Source: Caldisericota bacterium
GTDB lineage: Bacteria; Caldisericota; Caldisericia; Caldisericales; Caldisericaceae
Reading direction: 5' to 3'
Length of the DNA: 35,610 nt
Assembly: GCA_034717215.1 (NCBI GenBank)
Contig: JAYELD010000087.1
Coordinates: 1-35,610 of the forward strand
The notes under the pieces are model-generated. The model was given only the letters and a program-made list of their open reading frames with translations, was not told the origin of the DNA and made no database searches. The translations under genes were made by a program, and so were the position numbers. Shown piece by piece: positions 8,912 to 17,413 of the stretch. Every line of letters begins with the position of its first letter. The stretch's first letter is position 1.

Positions 8912-9757
8912 ATGAATGAAATGATTAATTTTATGATTGCTAATTTTAATGCAAAGTATGTTGCTCTTGCTGTCGTTGATATTCTCATAGTGAGCATGGT
9001 TATTTATTTTGTGCTGCGTGCTATTCAGCATACCAGAACATTGCAACTTGCAGAGGGCATCGCCGTTTATTTTATTGCTTTGATAGTTTTAGCAAAGGTA
9101 ACTAACTCGATTCATCTTGTTACGGTAGGTTATGTAATGAACGGCTTGCTTCGATTTTCTGTGACATTTCTTCCGATACTTTTTGTCGTTGTATTTCAAC
9201 CGGAGTTGAGAAAATGGTTTACAGGGTTGGGAAAAGGAATTGTTATCGGGGAAAAGATGGAGCTTATTAGTGTGGAAGATTTTCAAAATATCATTGACGA
9301 GATAATAAAGAGTGTAAAATTTTTGTCTCTCAATAAAATGGGTGCTTTAATTGTGATAGAGAGGAGCACGCCTTTACAAGAATATATAGAAACAGGTGTT
9401 CCTATCAAAGCATTCGTGAAGTCAGAGCTGCTTAACACAATTTTTTATCCTAATACATTTCTTCATGATGGTGCTGTAATTATCAAAGACCTTAGAATAG
9501 AGGCCGCACGTTGTATACTTCCCCTTTCTCTTGATGAATCGCTTGATAAAGAGGAAATTGGTACAAGGCACAGAGCAGCTGTAGGCATAACATCAGAGAC
9601 AGATGCTTTGTCAATAGTTGTCTCCGAACAAACAGGCATCATCTCTCTTGCAATAAAAGGAAAATTAACCCGTTATCTTAGTCCATTAGAGCTCCGCGGC
9701 ATGTTGCTTGTTATGGCAAAACCGACATGGTCCGAAAAGGAGGAAATACGCAAGTAG
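8912..9757 (+). CDS. cdaA: Diadenylate cyclase CdaA (membrane-bound, c-di-AMP synthase)
   Basis: A 281-residue DisA_N-domain enzyme joining two ATP into cyclic di-AMP. Residues 1-85 contain three hydrophobic helices, as in CdaA/YbbP. The catalytic domain follows, with LHDGAVII (D186-G187-A188) and GTRHRAAVG (G217 to R221), the two signature motifs of diadenylate cyclases. c-di-AMP controls potassium/osmolyte transport and cell-wall balance in many Gram-positive bacteria. The next gene is its usual YbbR-domain partner, but the third usual member, glmM, is not here. No Shine-Dalgarno sequence precedes the ATG, unlike most genes in the window. Confidence 0.94.
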   Translation: MNEMINFMIANFNAKYVALAVVDILIVSMVIYFVLRAIQHTRTLQLAEGIAVYFIALIVLAKVTNSIHLVTVGYVMNGLLRFSVTFLPILFVVVFQPELRKWFTGLGKGIVIGEKMELISVEDFQNIIDEIIKSVKFLSLNKMGALIVIERSTPLQEYIETGVPIKAFVKSELLNTIFYPNTFLHDGAVIIKDLRIEAARCILPLSLDESLDKEEIGTRHRAAVGITSETDALSIVVSEQTGIISLAIKGKLTRYLSPLELRGMLLVMAKPTWSEKEEIRK

Positions 9758-9758
9758 A

Positions 9759-10958
9759 ATGAAAAAATTTTTCTTGAAAATTTTTAATATAAAGGTTATT
9801 TCGATTATACTTGCCATATTAATATGGTATTATGTGGCAGGTGTGCAAGGGCCTACTGTAGTGCGCACATTTAAAGTGCCCGTGGTGGCGATAAATATGG
9901 AACCTGGTGTGGTTATTAAAAATAAAACTGATTATGTAAATGTTACCGCTGGAGGGCCGAGCAGATTGATTCTTGGCCTAAAAGAGCAAGATTTTACTGC
10001 ATTGATCGATCTTTCTGGCAAAACACTTGGTGAATATTATGTAGATGTTGATGCAAAATCTCCTCTTATGGGAGTGACGATAGAAAAAGTATCTCCTGAA
10101 AAAGCGAGAGTAAGCCTTGAAAAATTAACTACAATTATTATGCCGATAGCTGCAAAATTTAGCGGTGAAGCAGAAGAGGGTTTTCTTCCTGGGACACCCA
10201 TCATTACTCCTGATAAGGCAAGTATTACTGGTCCCGAAAGTGTGTTAGCCAGCATCAAAGAAGTATTTATTCAAATTGATCTCACAGGAATCAAAGAAGA
10301 AACGAATTTAACTCTTCCCGTAAAAATATTTGGAAAAGACGGGGAAAACATAGTAGACGTGCAGGTTAGTCCCATTAGTTGTATGGTTAAAGTTTCTCAG
10401 AGCAGTGTTACTGTTGCAAAAATAGTGCCTATCGTTCCCAACCTTAATGGTACTGTTTTTAAAGGGTTTGGAATAAAATCTATTTCAGTAGAGCCAGCTG
10501 TCATTTCTATATCTGGTGATTTTCTGTCTTTATCTGATGTTTCTTATATCACTACCGATGTTTTGAATATAGACGCTATCACAAAATCTACTGAATTTGA
10601 ACTCCTACTTATCGTGCCGGAAGGGGTGAATATTATTGGCGCTGAAAATTGCAAAATAAAAATTGATGTAAGACCTCTCATGGAGAAAAAGTTTACCCTG
10701 CCTGTTATTGTTAAAACAGATGATGATCTAGTGGGCAAAGCTAATCCCGAAAAAATTGAAGTGATTGTTTCTGGTTTTGAAGAAGATATTGATGCTATTG
10801 ATGTTCTTCCCATTACTGCTGTTGTAGATGCTACTGGCATTACTGATGGCACATATCAATTACCTGTTGTGGTAGAAGGCATACCTGGAACTGTTGTAAT
10901 TTCTATCGTGCAGCCAGAATCTGTAAGTGTTACTATTGAATCTGCAAATAATGAGTGA
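9759..10958 (+). CDS. cdaR: YbbR-domain protein, CdaA regulator
   Basis: A 399-residue protein with one N-terminal membrane helix (about residues 8-27) followed by about four tandem beta-rich YbbR repeats, each roughly 85-90 residues, starting near 35, 117, 205 and 295. The repeats share a pattern ending in an EKVSPE-K-A or VEPA-V-like turn. CdaR-type proteins sit outside the membrane and modulate the diadenylate cyclase. The ATG at 9759 comes two bases after the cdaA stop. AAAGGAGG lies about 16 bases upstream, which is long, but no nearer start exists in this frame. The 3' end overlaps the next gene by eight bases. Confidence 0.88.
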   Translation: MKKFFLKIFNIKVISIILAILIWYYVAGVQGPTVVRTFKVPVVAINMEPGVVIKNKTDYVNVTAGGPSRLILGLKEQDFTALIDLSGKTLGEYYVDVDAKSPLMGVTIEKVSPEKARVSLEKLTTIIMPIAAKFSGEAEEGFLPGTPIITPDKASITGPESVLASIKEVFIQIDLTGIKEETNLTLPVKIFGKDGENIVDVQVSPISCMVKVSQSSVTVAKIVPIVPNLNGTVFKGFGIKSISVEPAVISISGDFLSLSDVSYITTDVLNIDAITKSTEFELLLIVPEGVNIIGAENCKIKIDVRPLMEKKFTLPVIVKTDDDLVGKANPEKIEVIVSGFEEDIDAIDVLPITAVVDATGITDGTYQLPVVVEGIPGTVVISIVQPESVSVTIESANNE

Positions 10959-11436
10959 TGTGGTATATTGCATTAATTTCTATGGTATCTTATTTAAGAT
11001 AGAAGAGAAATCAGGAATTATATCAAAAATTATGTTTGTTGATCATTGTACATTTAGAAACAATGCAAAGCTTAATTTGTCTATTAAAAAATATTGGAAG
11101 GGAAATACTAACGCACTAGAATATCAGGTGCCTGTATTTTATTCAAAATTTATTCCAATCTTTGAAGAAGTACAAAAAATACCATGCGGCAAAGTTTCTT
11201 CTTACGGTGGTATCTCCAGTGCAGTTTTTGGTGACAAAAGATATGCCAGATTTGTTGGAGCGGCTATGAGAAATAATCCTCTTCCTATAATCATCCCCTG
11301 CCATAGGGTTGTAAGAAGCAATGGAGAAATCGGTGGGTTTTCTGGCGGAATAGATAATAAAATCAAGATGCTTAAACTTGAAAAGGTTGGATTACATAAT
11401 GGATTTATTGAAAAAGAATATTTTATTAATTGCTAA
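10951..11436 (+). CDS. ogt: Methylated-DNA--protein-cysteine methyltransferase
   Basis: A 161-residue O6-alkylguanine-DNA alkyltransferase. It repairs O6-methylguanine by moving the alkyl group to its own cysteine, once per molecule. The active site is IIPCHRVV with C117, preceded by the helix-turn-helix segment from PCGKVSSYG to GAAMRNNP and followed by GGFSGG. The N-terminal 75 residues are a poorly conserved domain, as usual in Ogt/AdaB. The ATG at 10951 overlaps the end of cdaR by eight bases, and the 3' end overlaps truB by 38 bases. Its position between cdaR and truB is not a standard arrangement I recognise. Confidence 0.92.
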   Translation: MSDVVYCINFYGILFKIEEKSGIISKIMFVDHCTFRNNAKLNLSIKKYWKGNTNALEYQVPVFYSKFIPIFEEVQKIPCGKVSSYGGISSAVFGDKRYARFVGAAMRNNPLPIIIPCHRVVRSNGEIGGFSGGIDNKIKMLKLEKVGLHNGFIEKEYFINC

Positions 11437-12250
11437 ACCATTTGGCCTTACTTCTTTTACTGTTACAAATAGAGTGAAAAAAATCTTTAATGCCAAAAAG
11501 GCAGGGCATATAGGAACACTTGACCCTATGGCTACGGGGCTTATGATTGTTGCACTGAACAGTGCAACACGTTTTATTCCTTATATTGATACGGATGAAA
11601 AAAGATATGTAATACAGATTCGATTTGGAATTGAGACGGACACCGACGATATTACTGGCAGTATAATAAATGAGAAAGATTCTATCGTGACTATCGAAGA
11701 AATAAAAGGAGTTATAGACCAATTCATTGGTATAATAGAGCAGATCCCCCCGGACTATTCGGCAAAAAAATTTAAAGGAAAACCTTTTTACAAATATGCA
11801 AGAGATGGAGAAATTATTAAAAAGAAACCCTGTCAGGTAGAAATACTTAAAATGTCAATTATTTCTTTTCACTGCAACGAACTTGTGCTTGATATTACTT
11901 GCTCGAAGGGAACATATATGAGGTCCATTGCAAGAGATATGGGAAGAGCATTAGGCACTTTTGCTACTCTCTCTGCTATTACGCGGCTTTCTATTGGAAG
12001 ATTCTGTATTAGCGATGCTACTACTTTTGGAAGAATTAAGAACGGCAGTTTTGATAAAGGTTTTTTGACTGCTGATCGTGCAATTGATCTACCAGTGGTT
12101 TTTGTAAAAGAAGCAGACCGGTTTAAGAACGGCTTAGATATTACTGCAGATAAAGTTGTTGTCAGAGATGAAAGTGGAGTCTTTATAGGCATTGGCAGGT
12201 ATAAAGATGGCAAAGTGCATCCCGAAAAGGTGTTGAATGAAGATATATAA
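11399..12250 (+). CDS. truB: tRNA pseudouridine(55) synthase TruB
   Basis: A 283-residue TruB that makes pseudouridine at position 55 of the tRNA T-loop. The motif AGHIGTLDPMATGLM contains the catalytic aspartate D42. KPFGLTSF lies at the N-terminus, RYVIQIRFGIETDTDD follows the catalytic motif, and the SKGTYMRSIARD segment lies near residue 170. The C-terminal 60 residues form a PUA-like tail. The ATG at 11399 begins inside ogt; the conserved KPFG is 14 residues further on, as expected. It overlaps ribF by 14 bases. Order truB-ribF-rpsO-pnp is widespread in bacteria. Confidence 0.93.
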   Translation: MDLLKKNILLIAKPFGLTSFTVTNRVKKIFNAKKAGHIGTLDPMATGLMIVALNSATRFIPYIDTDEKRYVIQIRFGIETDTDDITGSIINEKDSIVTIEEIKGVIDQFIGIIEQIPPDYSAKKFKGKPFYKYARDGEIIKKKPCQVEILKMSIISFHCNELVLDITCSKGTYMRSIARDMGRALGTFATLSAITRLSIGRFCISDATTFGRIKNGSFDKGFLTADRAIDLPVVFVKEADRFKNGLDITADKVVVRDESGVFIGIGRYKDGKVHPEKVLNEDI

Positions 12251-13169
12251 ATATGGCGATTACGTTAAAGAAAGCACCGTAGTTACAATAGGTATGTTCG
12301 ATGGTGTGCATAGAGGCCATAAATTGCTCATTGAAGAAACAATAAAAGCTGCAAAGATGAAAAATGCGATTCCTCTCGTTTATACTTTCTATAGTCATCC
12401 TATAAAGGAAATGAAAAGAAAATTTCTCACGCTGCTTGAAGAAAAACTATTTCTTCTTGAGAAAAACGGAATACAATGCGCTTATGTTGTAGAAATGTGC
12501 AATAAGTTTATGAAATTATCCCCTGAAGAATTTTTTAAAAAAGAAATTATTCAACAAGTAAATGCAAAAGGTATTGTCGTAGGTGAAGATTTCAGGTTTG
12601 GATATAGGCGAATCGGCGATGTGATGTACCTGAAAAAACTTACAAAACCATTTGACATAGATGTATATTCTATTCCTTTGCTTGATATTAACGGGAAGAC
12701 AGTTTCAAGCTCATTTGTACATCAGCTTATTATGAATGGCAAAATAGAAACGGCAAATGCTCTTTTAGGATATAGGTTCTTTATTTCAGGGGGTGTGGTA
12801 AAAGGGAGAGGTGTAGGGCGTTTGCTGGGGTTTCCTACTGCAAATATTGCGTATAAAAATGGAAGCAAATTACTTCCTCCAGGTGGAGTTTATGTCACTC
12901 TTGCGGAAACAGGAGGTAAATTTTTTCAATCTGTCACAAATGTAGGATTTAACCCTACATTTGAAAAAAATGATAAGCTAAAAGTAGAAATATATTTTAT
13001 AGATGTGAAAAAAAATCTTTATGGAGCTAATGTAAGATTGCACTTTTTAAAGAAAATACGTGACGAAAAAAAATTTGACAAGCCGCAGGGTCTAATTGAA
13101 CAAATTCAGCAAGATGTAGGAGAAGCAAAGATTTATTTTCGTTTGCATAACTTCAATAAATGTGTATAA
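12237..13169 (+). CDS. ribF: Bifunctional riboflavin kinase/FAD synthetase
   Basis: A 310-residue RibF. The N-terminal nucleotidyltransferase domain has IGMFDGVHRGH (H25 and H28) and VVGEDFRFGYRRIGD, and transfers AMP to FMN. The C-terminal flavokinase domain has KGRGVGRLLGFPTAN (P200-T201-A202-N203) and phosphorylates riboflavin. Together they give FMN and FAD, needed by many redox enzymes. It starts inside the end of truB. A promoter for the next operon (13143-13170) begins within its last codons and ends at the base after the stop. Confidence 0.93.
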   Translation: MKIYKYGDYVKESTVVTIGMFDGVHRGHKLLIEETIKAAKMKNAIPLVYTFYSHPIKEMKRKFLTLLEEKLFLLEKNGIQCAYVVEMCNKFMKLSPEEFFKKEIIQQVNAKGIVVGEDFRFGYRRIGDVMYLKKLTKPFDIDVYSIPLLDINGKTVSSSFVHQLIMNGKIETANALLGYRFFISGGVVKGRGVGRLLGFPTANIAYKNGSKLLPPGGVYVTLAETGGKFFQSVTNVGFNPTFEKNDKLKVEIYFIDVKKNLYGANVRLHFLKKIRDEKKFDKPQGLIEQIQQDVGEAKIYFRLHNFNKCV

Positions 13170-13170
13170 T
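13143..13170 (+). promoter_or_regulatory. Promoter for rpsO-pnp
   Basis: TTGCAT (13143-13148), a 16-base spacer and a perfect TATAAT (13165-13170). It overlaps the end of ribF. Transcription would start near 13177, giving a leader of about 78 bases before rpsO that contains the hairpin at 13188-13217. Confidence 0.65.
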
Positions 13171-13187
13171 ATAATTTGACTTTTAAC

Positions 13188-13217
13188 AAGGAATATCGAG
13201 GCTCCGACGATAACCTT
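13188..13217 (+). promoter_or_regulatory. Hairpin in the rpsO leader, possible S15 autoregulation site
   Basis: AAGG (13188-13191) pairs with CCTT (13214-13217), and TATCG (13194-13198) pairs with CGATA (13208-13212). They are separated by a small AA/A internal loop and capped by a nine-base purine-rich loop. In several bacteria the S15 protein represses its own messenger by binding leader structures that mimic its 16S rRNA site. The location fits this, but the motif has not been matched to a known S15 leader class. Confidence 0.5.
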
Positions 13218-13254
13218 TGATGAAAGCGGAAATATAATAATTTAAGGAGGATTT

Positions 13255-13521
13255 ATGATTACAAAAGACGAAAAAGAAGAAATTATTAAAAGATTTCAAC
13301 GGCATGATGGAGACACTGGTTCTCCTGAGGTTCAGATAGCGCTTCTCACAAGTAGAATTTCTAAGCTTACCAAGCACTTGCAAACATTCAAACAAGATTA
13401 TACTTCAAGGCGTGGTTTGTTTAAAATGGTTGGCGAGCGGAGAAGGCTTCTAAATTATTTGAAGAATGTTGATAAAAAGCGGTACAATAAGATCATTAAG
13501 GATCTTAAGTTGAGAGCTTAA
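13255..13521 (+). CDS. rpsO: 30S ribosomal protein S15
   Basis: An 88-residue protein, full length for S15 (usually 88-89). It shows the typical [20 protein letters not shown], an [15 protein letters not shown] segment and the C-terminal [16 protein letters not shown]. It binds the central domain of 16S rRNA early in small-subunit assembly. AAGGAGG lies eight bases before the ATG. It has its own promoter and a structured leader, and pnp begins one base after its stop, the classic rpsO-pnp pair. Confidence 0.97.
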   Translation: MITKDEKEEIIKRFQRHDGDTGSPEVQIALLTSRISKLTKHLQTFKQDYTSRRGLFKMVGERRRLLNYLKNVDKKRYNKIIKDLKLRA

Positions 13522-13522
13522 T

Positions 13523-15616
13523 ATGGTTATAACTAAAGAGATTGAAATTAGTGGAAAAAGTGTTAAATTTGAGGTAGGCAGAGTAGCAAAACAGGCAGGT
13601 GGTGCAGTTATTGCCTCTTGCGGCGGGACTGTTGTGTTAGCAGTATCTACCATGGGAAAAGAATCTTCGGAGCCAATGAATTTTTTCCCACTTACTGTGG
13701 CATATTCGGAAAAAATGTATGCTGCAGGTAAAATTCCGGGTGGATTTTTTAAAAGAGGAGGAAGACCATCTGAGAAAGAAACGCTTAGTTCAAGGCTTAT
13801 AGATAGGGCATTACGTCCCTTGTTCCCTGGACAGTTTAGGAGACCTGTTCAAATTATTGTGTACGTTCTTTCTTCCGGAGGGGAGATTTCTCCGGAAATA
13901 CTTGCTCTCAGTGCTGCTTCAGCAGCATCGCTTATTTCGGATGAACCATTTACCGAAGCTGTGGGTGCTGTTAAAGTTGGTTTTATTGATGGTAAATTCG
14001 TGGTAAATCCATCGGAAAAGGAATTGAAAGAAAGTGATTTAAATTTAAGTATTGCCGGGACAAAAGACGCTCTTTTGATGGTTGAAGCTGGAGCAAATGA
14101 GATTTCAGAAGGCCAAATGATTGCTGCAATAGAACTTGCAATCCCCGAGATTAAAAAACTTGCTCTCATTCAAGAAGATTTGAGAGAAACGGTAGGGAAA
14201 GAGAAGATTACGGTAGCTGAAATTGCAGTTGATAAGTCTTTGAAAGAAGCTATTGCCCCTTTATTTCTTTCTAAAATTGAAACTGTTTTGCAGAGTACTG
14301 AAAAACTCCAAAGGGAAAAAGCTCTAGATGATATAAAAGAAGAAATTATAAAGAAAGAGTTAGAAGAAAATCCTGAAAAGGAAGCGGATATCAACTATAT
14401 TTTTGACGAGCTTTTAGAAAAATACTTGAGAAAACGCACGTTGGAAGGAATAAGGGTAGACGGTAGAAAATTCAGCGAAATACGAGATATAAACATCGAG
14501 GTAGGATTGTTGAAGCATACGCACGGTAGCGGACTCTTTACGAGAGGACAAACGCAGGTTTTATCTATTGCAACGCTTGGTGCTCAGGGAGCAGGACAGC
14601 TTATAGAATCTCTTGAACCGGAATTTAAAAAACGATATATGCATTACTATAACTTTCCATCGTTTTCAGTAGGTGAAGTCAGGCCTATAAGGGGGCCCAG
14701 CAGGAGAGAAATTGGCCACGGTGCACTTGCTGAAAGAGCTTTATTGCCTGTACTACCTTCTGAAGAAGAGTTTCCGTATACAATAAGGGTTATTTCCGAG
14801 GTACTCGAGTCGAACGGTTCTTCATCGATGGCAGCTACTTGTGGATCTACTCTTGCACTTATGGATGCGGGTGTTCCCATCAAAAAGGCTGTTGCAGGCA
14901 TTGCAATGGGTCTTGTGAGCGAAGGAGAACGGCATGCCATCCTTACTGATATTCAGGGAGAGGAAGATCATTTTGGAGACATGGATTTTAAGGTTACGGG
15001 AACTAAAGATGGAATAACTGCACTTCAAATGGATATTAAATTAAAAGGTGTTAAACTTGAAATTTTAAAGGAAGCTTTGAGCCAGGCAAAAGATGCAAGG
15101 CTTTTCATATTGGAGAAGATGCTGAGTGTTCTTCCTGGGCCAAGGGAAGAGATTTCTCCATATGCACCGCGCATTTTTACGATAAAAATTAGCCCGGATA
15201 AAATCGGATTGCTTATAGGCCCTGGCGGTAAAACAATTAAAGGCATCATTGGAGAAACAGAGTCGGATGTTAATATTGAACCTGATGGAACAGTATATAT
15301 TAGTGCTCCTGATGGAGAGATAGGCGAGCAGATAAGAGCTCAAATAATTGGCCTACTTCAAGAACCCGAGGTGAATAAAATATACACCGGTAAAGTGGTG
15401 GATATTAAAAATTTTGGTGCTTTCGTACAAATTTTGCCAAATTCGGTGGGGCTTCTTCATGTTTCTCAATTGTCAGATAAATTTGTAAAAGATATCAACA
15501 AAGAGATTAAGGTTGGAGATGAAATAAAGGTAAAAGTGATGAAGGTGGAAGGCAATGGCAAGATTCAACTTACAAGGAAAGGGTTAGAGGAAAACTCATC
15601 TCAAAAAAAAGAATGA
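13523..15616 (+). CDS. pnp: Polyribonucleotide nucleotidyltransferase (PNPase)
   Basis: A 697-residue PNPase with the full domain series: first RNase PH domain (about 1-230, with the GGFFKRGGRPSEKE and SRLIDRALRPLFP motifs), an all-helical linker, a second catalytic RNase PH domain (about 305-540), a KH domain with GPGGKT at 566-571 and a C-terminal S1 domain (about 617-690). It degrades RNA from the 3' end using phosphate and is part of the RNA-decay machinery. The C-terminal tail after S1 is short. It starts one base after rpsO and overlaps the peptidase gene by four bases (ATGA). Confidence 0.97.
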   Translation: MVITKEIEISGKSVKFEVGRVAKQAGGAVIASCGGTVVLAVSTMGKESSEPMNFFPLTVAYSEKMYAAGKIPGGFFKRGGRPSEKETLSSRLIDRALRPLFPGQFRRPVQIIVYVLSSGGEISPEILALSAASAASLISDEPFTEAVGAVKVGFIDGKFVVNPSEKELKESDLNLSIAGTKDALLMVEAGANEISEGQMIAAIELAIPEIKKLALIQEDLRETVGKEKITVAEIAVDKSLKEAIAPLFLSKIETVLQSTEKLQREKALDDIKEEIIKKELEENPEKEADINYIFDELLEKYLRKRTLEGIRVDGRKFSEIRDINIEVGLLKHTHGSGLFTRGQTQVLSIATLGAQGAGQLIESLEPEFKKRYMHYYNFPSFSVGEVRPIRGPSRREIGHGALAERALLPVLPSEEEFPYTIRVISEVLESNGSSSMAATCGSTLALMDAGVPIKKAVAGIAMGLVSEGERHAILTDIQGEEDHFGDMDFKVTGTKDGITALQMDIKLKGVKLEILKEALSQAKDARLFILEKMLSVLPGPREEISPYAPRIFTIKISPDKIGLLIGPGGKTIKGIIGETESDVNIEPDGTVYISAPDGEIGEQIRAQIIGLLQEPEVNKIYTGKVVDIKNFGAFVQILPNSVGLLHVSQLSDKFVKDINKEIKVGDEIKVKVMKVEGNGKIQLTRKGLEENSSQKKE

Positions 15617-16860
15617 CAAAAAGTAAAGAATATTTTTCTATAGACAAAACTTCAAGCGGCATACGGTATTTTATTGAAGAGAATAAATCTTTTCCTTCTG
15701 TGATAATCGGCGTGTTTATAAAATCTGGAAGCCGCTACGAACGTAAGAACGAACTGGGCGTAGCTCATTTTATTGAACACGCAGTTTTTAAGGGTACTAA
15801 AAGGCGTACATCGTATCAAGTATCACACGAAATAGAATGCCTTGGTGGCGGATTGAATGCTTATACATCTTCGGAATATTCTCTTTTTTACACGAAACTT
15901 CTTAGCAAGCATGCCGAGAAAGGGTTTGATATTCTATCAGATATTTTAATTAATCCTCTTTTTCATAGGACTCTTTTAAATAGAGAAAGAGCAGTAATAA
16001 TGGAAGAAATCAACGAGTATTATGATACGCCGCAGGATATCTGCCAAGCGGAGGTACTTAGATCTATATGGGGTGATAACTCCGTAGCTAATAATCCTCT
16101 TGGGGAAAAGGAAACAGTAGAAAAATTAAAACGTTCAGACCTACTGAAATGGTTTAATAATTCGTTTAACAAGGAGAATATTTTTGTTTCTGTTGTTGGG
16201 GATATCGATAAAAAAACGATAAGTAATTACATAGAAGAATATTTTTCTGATATGCCTCATGGGAGCGAAATTGATACTTTTAACGAACCACCTACTTTTT
16301 TATTTCAGAAGAGATTATTTAAAAAGGATGGAGCACAGATTCATTTGGCTATTACCTTAAAAGGAGAAAAATCATTTAGTAGGCGTAGCATCCTTCAATC
16401 TATGTATACAACGAGCCTTGGAGGCAATATGTCTTCCAGGCTTTTTCAAAAACTGAGAGAAAAATCTGGGCTTGTTTATACTGTTTATGCATACCCGGTT
16501 AGTTTTTCCGATACGGGTGGAACGGCTATTTATGCTTCGGCACTTCCCGAAAATATCGAAAAAGTAGAAAACATCATAAACAAAGAGATTGATAATATTC
16601 GGGTGAAAGGGTTATCGAAGGAAGAATTTCAGGATGTTAGGGAGTATATTCTTGGAAATTTAGTTCTTGGGCTGGAAAGCAGCAGCGGACGCATGCAAAG
16701 AAATGGCGTACAGGGCATGTTTCAAGGAAAAGTAAAGAGTATAAAAGCGCTTATGCAAGAAGTGGAGTCAGTTAGATTTGATGAATTTTTGGCATTTGCC
16801 AAGGATATTTCCTCAAGTGAAAGAGGAAAAGTACTTGTTGGGGATCTGCAGAGTGAATAA
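15613..16860 (+). CDS. M16 family zinc peptidase (MlpA/PqqL type)
   Basis: A 415-residue peptidase of the insulinase/processing-protease family. The inverted zinc motif is H52-x2-E55-H56 in AHFIEHAVFKG, and the third ligand is E132 in VIMEEINEY, at the family spacing of 75 intervening residues. The C-terminal non-catalytic half contains the substrate-clamping R/Y-type segment around LREKSGLVYTVYAYP. No signal peptide is visible, so it is probably cytoplasmic. The same gene follows pnp in Bacillus (mlpA), so it is part of a conserved neighbourhood. Its natural substrate is unknown. The ATG overlaps the pnp stop. Confidence 0.92.
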   Translation: MTKSKEYFSIDKTSSGIRYFIEENKSFPSVIIGVFIKSGSRYERKNELGVAHFIEHAVFKGTKRRTSYQVSHEIECLGGGLNAYTSSEYSLFYTKLLSKHAEKGFDILSDILINPLFHRTLLNRERAVIMEEINEYYDTPQDICQAEVLRSIWGDNSVANNPLGEKETVEKLKRSDLLKWFNNSFNKENIFVSVVGDIDKKTISNYIEEYFSDMPHGSEIDTFNEPPTFLFQKRLFKKDGAQIHLAITLKGEKSFSRRSILQSMYTTSLGGNMSSRLFQKLREKSGLVYTVYAYPVSFSDTGGTAIYASALPENIEKVENIINKEIDNIRVKGLSKEEFQDVREYILGNLVLGLESSSGRMQRNGVQGMFQGKVKSIKALMQEVESVRFDEFLAFAKDISSSERGKVLVGDLQSE

Positions 16861-17413
16861 TCAACTTTTTAATGAGATTTCCAACAACATAAGTAAGTGC
16901 AATAAGTGTTCTCTTTGCAAGACAAGAACGTTGCCTGTACCCGGTGAAGGATCTATAAATGCTCGTATTTTTTTTATCGGTGAAGGTCCTGGTAAGCAAG
17001 AAGATTTAACAGGACGTCCATTTGTTGGAGCTGCAGGTAAATTTTTGGATGAGTTGTTGGCAGGTATTGATCTTAAAAGAGAAAATGTGTTTATTGGAAA
17101 TATTGTAAAATGCCGTCCGCCAAATAATAGAGTCCCGCTTCCATTAGAAGTAGATGCTTGTAAACCGTACCTTATAGCGCAGATAGCTCTTGTGCAACCA
17201 GAAGTAATCTGTACATTAGGAAATACGCCTCTTAAAACTTTGATTTCTTCTGAGCTTAGCATTGGCAAGATACACGGAACTATTATTAAAAAAGATGGTT
17301 TTACATTTATGCCTATGTACCATCCTGCTGCTGTGCTTTATCATGGAGCTTTGAAGGGTACACTGAAAGAAGATTTCGATGAATTAAAAGATTTTCTGAG
17401 GAACAGAGAATGA
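16853..17413 (+). CDS. udg: Type 4 uracil-DNA glycosylase (iron-sulfur)
   Basis: A family 4 uracil-DNA glycosylase of 186 residues that removes uracil formed by cytosine deamination. Four cysteines fit the [4Fe-4S] cluster: C16 and C19 near the N-terminus, C87 in CRPPNNR and C103 in ACKPYL. Motif A is GEGPGKQED (43-51), and the C-terminal motif has H157-P158. C22 is an extra cysteine next to the first pair. The likely start is GTG at 16853, eight bases inside the peptidase gene, because family members begin shortly before the first cysteine pair. The frame is open further upstream (TTG 16838, ATG 16778) without family similarity. Such enzymes are common in thermophiles and anaerobes. Confidence 0.9.
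   Translation: MNNQLFNEISNNISKCNKCSLCKTRTLPVPGEGSINARIFFIGEGPGKQEDLTGRPFVGAAGKFLDELLAGIDLKRENVFIGNIVKCRPPNNRVPLPLEVDACKPYLIAQIALVQPEVICTLGNTPLKTLISSELSIGKIHGTIIKKDGFTFMPMYHPAAVLYHGALKGTLKEDFDELKDFLRNRE

Noticed and set aside
12237-13169. Whether ribF is split or frameshifted
   Set aside because: Both domains lie in one uninterrupted frame of normal length with intact motifs.
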